Origin: Holophagales bacterium UBA5066
GTDB taxonomy: Bacteria; Acidobacteriota; Thermoanaerobaculia; UBA5066
Direction of reading: 5' to 3'
Assembly: GCA_002414905.1 (NCBI GenBank)
Contig: DIAY01000039.1
Location: 1 to 9,507, forward strand
DNA: 9,507 bases
In this document: positions 1 to 5,791 of the stretch, in pieces
Numbering within the stretch: the first letter of the stretch is position 1
Layout of the letters: the number at the start of each line of letters is the position of its first letter
Translations under genes and position numbers: made by a program
The notes under the pieces: generated by a model
Databases searched by the model: none
Told to the model about the DNA's origin: nothing
Seen by the model: the letters and a program-made list of their open reading frames with translations, nothing else

Positions 1-188
1 GCGAGCTTGCCCTTGTCGCTGACGGAGTAGAGCTCGACGCCCTTGGGCTTTTTCGCGTTCTCCTTCTTCTGGAGCTCCAGGACCTTCTTCTCGAGATCGG
101 TAATCCTTTGCGCGTCCGATTGCGCCTGGGCGCCGACCGGAACGGCCAGCAGCGCGACGAGCAGCGGGGCTGCGAGGTATTTCTTCAT
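1..188 (-). CDS. Exported protein with N-terminal coiled coil, partial (3' end beyond left edge)
   Basis: The reading frame starts at the ATG at 188-186 and stays open for 62 codons to the window edge. It is preceded by a good ribosome binding site (GGAGAGG, a few bases upstream). Residues 1 to about 21 form a Sec signal peptide: MKK, a hydrophobic stretch, and a probable cut after GAQA. Residues about 24-45 are charged and heptad-like (RITDLEKKVLELQKKE), as in a short coiled coil. A signal peptide followed by a short coiled coil is common at the N terminus of outer-membrane porins, including phosphate-selective porins, and that would suit the neighbours. Too little is visible to assign a family. 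It lies 109 bases downstream of the pyrophosphatase gene on the same strand, with a G+C-rich hairpin between them. It may be read through from that cluster or be a separate unit. Confidence 0.72.
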   Translation of the reverse strand, partial: MKKYLAAPLLVALLAVPVGAQAQSDAQRITDLEKKVLELQKKENAKKPKGVELYSVSDKGKL

Positions 189-249
189 CTTCCTCTCCTT
201 GTCATCTCTTCAGGCCAGATCTGCCGGTTTTCGCCGGAGGGAAATCAAG

Positions 250-290
250 GCCCGCCCCGGTCCGGCCCTGGGCCGTCGGCCGGGGCGGGC
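250..290 (-). terminator. GC-rich hairpin between the pyrophosphatase and the next gene
   Basis: The arms GCCCGCCCCGG (250-260) and CCGGGGCGGGC (280-290) are perfect 11-bp complements. The 19-base loop holds a further GGCCC/GGGCC mini-stem. It begins 8 bases past the pyrophosphatase stop codon. On the minus strand the stem is followed by CTTGATTTCC, which is only weakly T-rich. It could be an imperfect intrinsic terminator, an attenuator, or an mRNA-stabilising 3' hairpin. Confidence 0.5.
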
Positions 291-297
291 TCGGTGC

Positions 298-1071
298 TTA
301 CTCGGCGACGTTCTTCGAGCCGGGCCAGCGATAGAGGTACGGGTTGCCCTTCTCGTCCAGCGGGCGCCGGTCGGCGTCGGTAACGTGCTCCTTGTAGTAG
401 TCGAGGACGGCGTCGCCAATCGTCTTGATCGTGGCGGCGCGGCCGTTGAAGCCCGGCGAGCTGAGGACCAGCTTCCCGTTCTTGTCGTAGCCCTTGTAGT
501 GCGTCAGCCAGGTCTGGAGGATTCCGAGCGCACCCGGGAAACGCTTTTCCATGTCGGAGAGGCTCGAAACGTTCGCGAACGGCCCGTCTTCCATCACGAG
601 GATGAGCTTGTCGTCGATCTCGCCTGCGTCGAGAAGGATGATGGATCCGATCGCCCTGGCCTTGACGACGGTGCCGGACGGCACCGACGGTCCGAGGATG
701 AAAACGTCGAGCGGGTCGCCGTCGCCCCCCTTGCTCTTCGGAAGGAGCGTGCGGGGAACCATCCCGTAGTTGGCCGGGTAGCCCAGATACTGGACGTAAC
801 GCGGCTTTCCGTTCTTCTGCTCGATGGCCATCATCCCGGTGTCTTTATCGACCTCGTACTTGGCCAGCGTCCCCGCCGGGATCTCGACCACGGCGTTGAT
901 CGTCCCGTCGAGGTTGATCGGCTCGTACCCGGAGAGGAAGTTCTTCTCGCCCTTGAGCACCGAAACCTGGGGAATCACGAGCCCGTCGGCGGCGAGAGGC
1001 GGGGCGATGGTGGCGGTCCCGAAAGCGAGGGCCAGCGCAAGCCCGAGGGTGGCGGAGAGAGTCTTCTTCAT
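298..1071 (-). CDS. ppa: Exported family I inorganic pyrophosphatase
   Basis: This 257-residue protein should hydrolyse pyrophosphate to two phosphates with Mg2+. The family signature DGDPLDV is at residues 117-123. Against E. coli PPase, as I recall it, the active-site set appears complete: E63 (E20), K71 (K29), Y102 in NYG (Y55), D117/D119/D122 (D65/D67/D70), D148 and D153 (D97/D102), K155 (K104), and Y192-K193 in HYK (Y141/K142). Unlike the usual cytosolic enzyme of about 175 residues, it has an N-terminal Sec signal peptide (residues 1 to about 28, MKKTLSATLG..., cut near LAA) and about 30 extra residues before the catalytic core. It should therefore act in the periplasm or outside the cell. 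The start has AAGGAG about 9 bases upstream. It lies 40 bases downstream of the TTM-like gene on the same strand, so co-transcription is likely. The enzyme call is firm; export is inferred from the N terminus. Confidence 0.95.
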   Translation of the reverse strand: MKKTLSATLGLALALAFGTATIAPPLAADGLVIPQVSVLKGEKNFLSGYEPINLDGTINAVVEIPAGTLAKYEVDKDTGMMAIEQKNGKPRYVQYLGYPANYGMVPRTLLPKSKGGDGDPLDVFILGPSVPSGTVVKARAIGSIILLDAGEIDDKLILVMEDGPFANVSSLSDMEKRFPGALGILQTWLTHYKGYDKNGKLVLSSPGFNGRAATIKTIGDAVLDYYKEHVTDADRRPLDEKGNPYLYRWPGSKNVAE

Positions 1072-1111
1072 GACTTATCGGCTCCTTGTCCTGTCGTCAC
1101 TCATCGCCTGG

Positions 1112-2854
1112 TCAGGACGGATCGTCGTTGTGCGCCGCCTTGACCTTCTTCGTCGTGGCGGGGGCGGCGGCCGCGGGGGCGGCGGGAGCGGCGGGCTGCG
1201 CCGCCGTCGTGACGTCCGAGCAGGTCGCGAGGACGAAGGGCGGGTCGGTGTTGAGCTTGGAGACGGCACCTCCCACCAGCTGGACTTGCGGGCGCTTCTT
1301 CTTCGCCACGTCGTCGTAGGCGAGGTCGGGGGACTTCATCAGCTCTTCCCGGATCGGCTTCGGTGAGTACTCGAGCAGGTAGATCGCCGGGCCCCATGCC
1401 ACTCCGCCCGGGTCGACGACCGAGCGAATGAGACCGACGGCGTTGATGAACTGCTGGGGCGTCCGGTCGGGGTTGTGCTTGCTGTAGCGGCCCGACTTGT
1501 TGTTGAGGACCCAGCTCTTCGTTCCCTTGTCGTAGATGATCTCGCCGCTGATCCGGCCCGGGCCTCCGGCGAGGGAGGTCACATGACCGAAGTTCTCACG
1601 GGTTCCCGGCTTCCTCTCCGACTGGTCTTCGGGGCGGAAGAAGCCCTTCTCGTAGGTGCGGCCGAGCGGGTGGGCCTGCTCGGGGACGATCGTCACCCGG
1701 CCCAGGGCGTCGATAACCCAGTTGTAGGGCGCCAGCTTCAGGTCGAGGATCGCGGGGTCCCCCTTCGTCGCCACCTGCAAATAGGGGCTGAGGAGGATGT
1801 TGCCGTCCAGGTCGGCCTCATAGTGCTTGATGTAGGCCGGCGGGGACGCCATGCCGTACAGGAGGTCGAGCGGGTCGACCGGGCGTCCCGTGTCGGCCGT
1901 GAGTGCCCTCTTCATAATGAAGCGGACCTTCGAGCCACCCCACTTCTCGCTCTCCGGCATCGCGATCGCCGCGAGGTCGCCGTGGAGCACCTTCAGAAGG
2001 AACTGCTCTCCGGCCTCGTGGACCTTGGCGCTGTCGTAAAAGTAGAGGTCGGAGTAGCCGTACGAGAAGTCGTACAGGTAGGGGGCGCCCCCTTCCTTGT
2101 CAGCGAAGCCTTCCATGGAGACCCCGCACGGCTCGGTGCCCGGCAGGTCGACCGACCCGGGCTTCACCCGGTACGAGTAGGCCTTCTTGCTGACGAGCTG
2201 GGCGGTCAGGGGAACGCCGACGTACTGAAGCTCGGGCACGAACTTTACGAAGTCCGCGAACGTCATCTGGCCGAGGGCGGAGAGGTCGACCGTGAGGGTC
2301 GTCCCCTTCTCGATGTACTCCCTCAGCGTGCCGCCGGGGCCGATGCCGACGTTCCCCTCGGCTTCGATCTTGACCTTCGTGCCGCCCTTGGAATCGAGCG
2401 GCGCCGCGAGCGCGACGCGGCCATCCGGATTGACGGACTTCACGTTGAGCGTGACGGACGTCCCGGGCTTGCCGTCCTCGTACTTGTTCGTGATGCGGAT
2501 CTGGAAACCGGCCTTCCAGAGATCCTGCTCGGCCGTGTCGAAGTACTCCTTCGTCGCGAGCTCGATCTTGAAGGGGTTCTTGTCCTTCTCGGTGACGACG
2601 AACCCGTTCTTGGTGGCGGCGGCACGGACCTTCTTCCAGATATCCTTGAACGCGGCATCCGGGCCCGACTTCACCTTCGTCGGGTCGATCAGGAACTTGT
2701 ACTCGCGCCCGGCAGCGCTCGTGAGCGCCGGGGGCGGATACTTGTCGATGGTCTGGACGTAGAGCGGCTTGGCCTCCTGGGCGGCGGCGGCGATGCCGGC
2801 GCTCCCAAGAAGTACCGTCAGCAGCACCAAGCTCGAGACGACTTTCCTGTGCAT
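1112..2854 (-). CDS. Exported two-domain protein: CYTH/TTM-like N-terminal half plus uncharacterised C-terminal domain
   Basis: This 580-residue protein has a Sec signal peptide (residues 1 to about 25, cut near AAAAQ). Residues about 47-315 carry a pattern like a CYTH/triphosphate tunnel fold: GREYKFLID (49-57, compare EIERKFLV in the intact CYTH protein nearby), YFDT...LWKAGFQIRI (104-121), VTLNVKS (134-140), KVKIEAEG (160-167) and AYSYRVK (225-231). The ExExK motif is degenerate, reading G-R-E-Y-K with the first glutamate lost, so catalysis is uncertain. Residues about 325-528 match the whole mature part of the protein at 5792-6526. Shared blocks include PYLQVAT, HPLGRTY, FRPED/RRPED, GHV..L.G.PGRI.GEI and NNKSGRY.KHN.DRTP. 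I recognise no characterised family for this second domain. The tail (550-570) is Ala/Pro-rich. The start has GAGGAGG upstream, in GCGAGGAGGAAAAGGA. It is the first gene of a cluster with the exported pyrophosphatase. A role in condensed-phosphate handling outside the cytoplasm is inference. Confidence 0.85.
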   Translation of the reverse strand: MHRKVVSSLVLLTVLLGSAGIAAAAQEAKPLYVQTIDKYPPPALTSAAGREYKFLIDPTKVKSGPDAAFKDIWKKVRAAATKNGFVVTEKDKNPFKIELATKEYFDTAEQDLWKAGFQIRITNKYEDGKPGTSVTLNVKSVNPDGRVALAAPLDSKGGTKVKIEAEGNVGIGPGGTLREYIEKGTTLTVDLSALGQMTFADFVKFVPELQYVGVPLTAQLVSKKAYSYRVKPGSVDLPGTEPCGVSMEGFADKEGGAPYLYDFSYGYSDLYFYDSAKVHEAGEQFLLKVLHGDLAAIAMPESEKWGGSKVRFIMKRALTADTGRPVDPLDLLYGMASPPAYIKHYEADLDGNILLSPYLQVATKGDPAILDLKLAPYNWVIDALGRVTIVPEQAHPLGRTYEKGFFRPEDQSERKPGTRENFGHVTSLAGGPGRISGEIIYDKGTKSWVLNNKSGRYSKHNPDRTPQQFINAVGLIRSVVDPGGVAWGPAIYLLEYSPKPIREELMKSPDLAYDDVAKKKRPQVQLVGGAVSKLNTDPPFVLATCSDVTTAAQPAAPAAPAAAAPATTKKVKAAHNDDPS

Positions 2855-2885
2855 TCCTTTTCCTCCTCGCGGCTCTGTCCCGGAT

Positions 2886-2902
2886 GTCCGGGTGACCCGG
2901 AC
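2886..2902. repeat. Perfect 7-bp inverted repeat in the leader of the 580-residue protein gene
   Basis: GTCCGGG (2886-2892), a TGA spacer, and CCCGGAC (2896-2902). It lies 32-48 bases upstream of the start codon at 2854, just before the ribosome binding site on the minus strand. It could be an operator or a leader hairpin. Short G+C-rich palindromes also arise by chance in such DNA. Confidence 0.45.
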
Positions 2903-2927
2903 CCTCGCGGTGCCGGGTACGTCCCGG

Positions 2928-2942
2928 CCCGGAGTCTCCGGG
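2928..2942. repeat. Second perfect 7-bp inverted repeat in the same leader
   Basis: CCCGGAG (2928-2934), a single T, and CTCCGGG (2936-2942). The one-base centre is too tight for an RNA hairpin loop without melting base pairs, so a DNA-level operator is at least as likely as an RNA structure. Confidence 0.4.
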
Positions 2943-3047
2943 TCTCGCGGACGTACTGCAACGGCTGGGCCATCCGCGGCGTCGCAGCAAAGGCTTGTCC
3001 TTCAATGGTTTCCCGCCCCGCCCCGCCTCCCGGCGCCGCCCCCGTGC

Positions 3048-3080
3048 GCGGTATCCCGCACACTCCGTGCGGGTATCCGC
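3048..3080. promoter_or_regulatory. Inverted pair of GTGCGGG-N3-CCGC motifs
   Basis: GCGG-TAT-CCCGCAC (3048-3061) and GTGCGGG-TAT-CCGC (3067-3080) face each other across five bases. As a structure this is a 7-bp stem, a symmetric 3x3 internal loop (TAT against TAT) and a 4-bp outer stem. Each arm read in its own direction is GTGCGGG-N3-CCGC, and the same motif occurs twice as direct repeats at 5660-5698. It lies about 200 bases upstream of the 580-residue protein gene. It may bind a regulator shared by the two paralogous genes. A repetitive extragenic palindrome is the alternative. Confidence 0.5.
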
Positions 3081-3312
3081 TCAGGGAACATTCTCGCGCC
3101 CCCTCCGGCAAGGGCCGAAGAACTCAGCCGGGAATCCTCGTCCGGAGGCGGGTAGAAGCGAGAGCATCGTTCCAGAGCCTCTACGTACCACCGAGTTGCG
3201 GACAACGAAGGCAACGCAGAGGAGGAGGCAGAGCGATGCCGACCGGGAGGAGTCCGTCAGGCGTCCCCGTGACCAGCCATTCCCGGTCCCCGGCCAGCCG
3301 CCGGGCCGCAAA

Positions 3313-3348
3313 GCCGAGCCCTCTCCCCTTTCGGGGAGAGGGCTCGGC
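3313..3348 (-). terminator. Strong intrinsic terminator of the CYTH-transporter operon
   Basis: A perfect 16-bp stem, GCCGAGCCCTCTCCCC (3313-3328) with GGGGAGAGGGCTCGGC (3333-3348), is closed by a TTTC loop. It begins 24 bases past the transporter stop codon. On the minus strand the stem is followed by TTTGCGG, so the T-tract is short. Position and stem strength make a terminator for the minus-strand operon the best reading. Confidence 0.8.
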
Positions 3349-3372
3349 CGCGAAGCCGGATTCAGGCCGGGT

Positions 3373-5007
3373 TCACCAGAGGCGGCTCTGGAAGCCCATC
3401 AGGGGCATGACGTACTGGGTCCAGAGCGTGAGGAGGACGAGGATGATGATCATCTGGGTCATCCCGAACTTGAACGACTCACCCGTCGAGTACATGTTCG
3501 AGAGATAACTGATGTTGGCCGGCTTGGAGTTGAAATAGAGGACGTAGACCTGGTTGATCAGGAAGGCCATCGGGAGACAGAAGCCGACGACGTCCCAGCC
3601 GAACTTGGTCGCCGTGGCGATCATGACCGGGAAGAGGATGATCGTCCTGGCCGTCTTGCTCTCGTTGATGAGCGTCGTGAACGTGAACAGGCACGCCAGG
3701 ACGAGGAACACCGCGACCTTCGGCGTGGAGGCCGTGATTCCGAGGTGCCCGAACATCTCCTCCACGGCGAGGTCGACGATCCGGGTGGACTCCATGATGC
3801 CGCCGAGGACGTAGGCGCCCCAGCTGAACATGAGCATGTGCCACGGAATGTCCGCTTCGTTCCAGGTCATCACGCCGAAGCGTGGAAGGCCCGAGAACGG
3901 AGGCAGCAGGACGAGGATGGCGCCGCACATCGCGACGACCTCCGCGCGGATGCCGTGGAGGGGCTCCGTGGACCAGAGCGCGAGGACCGCGACGAACACC
4001 ACGGCGGCGCGGGCCTCGCGGAAGTTCATCCGGCCGAGCGCCTTCAGCTCGGCCCGGAGGCGGTCCATGCCGCCTTCGACCTTGGGCTGCGCGTCGGTTT
4101 TGCTGATCGGGAAGATCAGCTTCGTACCGGTGAACCAGCCGATCCCGCACTGGATGATCGCCAGCGGCAGGAGCGCCATGAGCCATTCGGAATACATCAC
4201 CTTGTGGCCGGCCTTCTCGAGCAGCTGGGCGGCGAGCAGGTTGGCGGCCGAGCCGGTGATGAAGGCGCTGGCCGAGACGTTGTTGGCGAGGAGGTTCTGC
4301 AGGACGAGGTTGCGTCCGACGTTGTTGCGCGACACGCCGCTGACGGCGCCGTACATCGCGGCGATCACCATGAAGAGCGGCAGCAGCACCGCGGTCTTGG
4401 CGGAGGTCGCGCTGATGAATGCGCCCAGCAGGAGGTTCAGGGCGATGAAGGCCCAGAAGATCCCTGTGATGTGGTTTCCCCACTTCGTCACGAGCAGGAG
4501 TGCGATCCGCTTGGCGAGGCCGCTGGCCACGAGCGCGCTCGCCAGGATGAAGCTCGCGATGTTCAGTACCATCACCGGCTCGCCGAGGTAGGCGAACGTC
4601 GGCCGCATCTTCAGGACGCCGAAGAGGATGGTCGAGACGATGACGATGAACGAGGTGAGGTAGCTCGGGATCGCCTCGGTCATCCAGAGGATGAGCGAGA
4701 AGACGAACAGGCCCGTAACGGTATAGAGGTGGCCGATGTTGGCGACGCCCGTGGCCGCCTCGAAGAAGCCGATCGGGCCGCACCAGCGGAAATGGAAGAA
4801 GAGGAAGGACAGGATTCCGAGAGGGAACCCGACCAGCTTCGCTCGGGCCATCCACCGGCCGGGTTTGATCTCCTGCAGCTTCTCGAGGCCATAGTTCCGC
4901 ATGTCCAGCGGATCGAGGGCCATCGCGGCACCGGAGGTGCCGGTCTCCGCCGATACGGGCACCTCCGCCGGTCCCGGCGCCTCCGCTGGCCGGTCCTCCT
5001 GGCTCAT
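3373..5007 (-). CDS. DASS-family (divalent anion:Na+ symporter, SLC13-like) membrane transporter
   Basis: This 544-residue polytopic membrane protein should import an anion such as a dicarboxylate, sulfate or phosphate across the inner membrane. Family features are TEAIPSYLTSF (residues 110-120, the usual TEAIP...T signature), a first substrate/ion loop in FISATSAKTAVLLPLF (197-212), ITGSAANLLAAQ (250-261, like the TGxPxN loop), and a second loop LINESKTARTIILFP (446-460). Both loops differ from the classical SNT motif; the second reads SKT, with lysine in place of asparagine. Residues 1-30 are a Pro/Ala-rich cytoplasmic extension. The start is chosen at the ATG of 5007-5005, which overlaps the CYTH stop codon as ATGA, so translation is coupled. 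A longer frame open to 5100 only adds sequence antisense in character and inside the CYTH gene. The substrate is unknown. The CYTH partner and phosphatase neighbours make phosphate worth testing, since the yeast Pho87/Pho90/Pho91 proteins of this superfamily carry it. Confidence 0.88.
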   Translation of the reverse strand: MSQEDRPAEAPGPAEVPVSAETGTSGAAMALDPLDMRNYGLEKLQEIKPGRWMARAKLVGFPLGILSFLFFHFRWCGPIGFFEAATGVANIGHLYTVTGLFVFSLILWMTEAIPSYLTSFIVIVSTILFGVLKMRPTFAYLGEPVMVLNIASFILASALVASGLAKRIALLLVTKWGNHITGIFWAFIALNLLLGAFISATSAKTAVLLPLFMVIAAMYGAVSGVSRNNVGRNLVLQNLLANNVSASAFITGSAANLLAAQLLEKAGHKVMYSEWLMALLPLAIIQCGIGWFTGTKLIFPISKTDAQPKVEGGMDRLRAELKALGRMNFREARAAVVFVAVLALWSTEPLHGIRAEVVAMCGAILVLLPPFSGLPRFGVMTWNEADIPWHMLMFSWGAYVLGGIMESTRIVDLAVEEMFGHLGITASTPKVAVFLVLACLFTFTTLINESKTARTIILFPVMIATATKFGWDVVGFCLPMAFLINQVYVLYFNSKPANISYLSNMYSTGESFKFGMTQMIIILVLLTLWTQYVMPLMGFQSRLW

Positions 5008-5489
5008 GCGCCCGCGGGGCGCTCCCAGCGCGTGTAGGGAGTCTTCATGAGCATGCTGTTGAAGTAGCGGGTGTCGCCGGTGACCTCGGTGCCCAGCCAC
5101 GCCGGCCGGTCGAACTTCTCGTCCTCGGCGCCGAGCTCCACCTCGGCCACGGTCAGGCCCTCGTTCTCACCGTGGAACTCGTCCACCTCGAAGGTGTGAG
5201 GACCGGCCGGGACCAGGAAACGGACCTTGTCGATGACGCCGGGCTCGCAGATCGCCAGGAGCTGCTCGGTGTCGGCGATCGGGATCTCCTGCTCCCACTC
5301 GTACCGGGCGGCTCCGGACGCGTTCCCGATCCCCTTGATGGTCAGGAACCCCTTGTCGCCCTTGATCCTCACCCGCACGGTCCGCTCCGGGACCGAGGAG
5401 AGGTACCCCTGAACGATGCGGGTCTGCTTGGTCGCGTGCTCCCGAAACGAGCCGGCGACGAGAAACTTCCGTTCGATCTCCTGTGCCAT
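5004..5489 (-). CDS. CYTH-domain protein, probable inorganic triphosphatase (TTM family)
   Basis: This 161-residue protein spans one complete CYTH/triphosphate tunnel metalloenzyme domain with no signal peptide, so it is cytoplasmic. The diagnostic ExExK motif is E4-I-E6-R-K8, followed by the tunnel-strand residues R39/R41 (VRVRI), K52 (TIKG), E64/E66/E68 (YEWEQEIP), K88/R90 (DKVRF), E101/D103 (FEVDEF) and E116/E118 (AEVEL). The C-terminal block is EVTGDTRYFNSMLMKTPY. Single-domain bacterial members of this size (for example the Nitrosomonas and Clostridium TTM enzymes) hydrolyse inorganic triphosphate, and adenylate cyclase or thiamine-triphosphatase activity is known in other branches. GGGAGG lies about 10 bases before the start. 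It is the first gene of a two-gene operon and is coupled by ATGA to the anion transporter, which suggests that it processes or senses an anion brought in by that transporter. Confidence 0.92.
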   Translation of the reverse strand: MAQEIERKFLVAGSFREHATKQTRIVQGYLSSVPERTVRVRIKGDKGFLTIKGIGNASGAARYEWEQEIPIADTEQLLAICEPGVIDKVRFLVPAGPHTFEVDEFHGENEGLTVAEVELGAEDEKFDRPAWLGTEVTGDTRYFNSMLMKTPYTRWERPAGA

Positions 5490-5791
5490 GGTGGGGGTTC
5501 CTCCCTTTCATCTTTCTGGACCGATTGCTGATCATGGAACCCATTACGGGGTCCACGACGCTCCGGAAGGCAAGCATCGTGCCGATTCCCGAAAGTGGGA
5601 CGAACCGATTCTGCCTCAGTAACTTGTCCGTAAAGGTGAGAGTGCTGGCGCACTTCGTCGTGCGGGTTTCCGCGCGCCCGAGTGCGGGTCTCCGCGCGTC
5701 AGGAGGTCCACGACCCGGGTGCGGCGGACCGGCCTGTAGACTCGTGCCGGCGGGCCGGGCGTATGCGTGTCCGTGCCCCGGGGAGGGTGAG
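5490..5791. other. Divergent intergenic region between the CYTH operon and the exported paralogue gene
   Basis: The 302 bases should contain two back-to-back promoters. I find no confident -35/-10 pair in either direction. The notable element is the pair of 17-bp direct repeats at 5660-5698. A weak interrupted hairpin (about 5537-5555, one mismatch) lies in the CYTH leader. The frame open from 5483 towards the plus-strand gene has no signal-peptide-like or conserved start in this part and is not coding. Confidence 0.55.
5660..5698 (+). repeat. Two 17-bp direct repeats, 22-bp period
   Basis: GTGCGGGTTTCCGCGCG (5660-5676) and GTGCGGGTCTCCGCGCG (5682-5698) differ at one base. The 22-bp period is close to two helical turns, so two protein units could bind on one face of the DNA. 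The core GTGCGGG-N3-CCGC occurs twice more at 3048-3080. The repeats lie 94-132 bases upstream of the start at 5792, where an activator or repressor site would fit. Confidence 0.6.

Larger units (their letters stand above)
2855..3312. other. Long non-coding region upstream of the 580-residue protein gene
   Basis: No convincing gene is seen here; the open frames that cross it are antisense shadows of flanking genes. It should hold the promoter of the minus-strand cluster that begins at 2854, but I find no clear -35/-10 pair on that strand. It contains three palindromic elements, listed separately (2886-2902, 2928-2942, 3048-3080). Two of them lie in the probable 5' leader of the 580-residue protein mRNA. 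Confidence 0.6.

Noticed and set aside
1475..3508. Very long plus-strand open frame (677 codons) antisense to the 580-residue protein gene
   Set aside because: It has an Arg/Glu/Val-rich composition without domains and crosses a palindrome-rich intergenic region. It is the usual antisense shadow of a G+C-rich gene.
2995..5037. Long plus-strand open frame (680 codons) antisense to the transporter gene
   Set aside because: Its translation is Arg/Asp/Glu/His-rich with no fold pattern. The opposite strand encodes a clear DASS transporter.
5008..5100. Longer N terminus for the transporter, starting at 5100
   Set aside because: The extra 31 residues lie wholly inside the CYTH gene and look random. 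The ATGA overlap at 5004-5007 gives a natural coupled start.
5483..5791. Upstream extension of the 244-residue exported protein to 5483
   Set aside because: It would place the signal peptide 103 residues inside the protein. GGAGGG and the signal peptide support the ATG at 5792.
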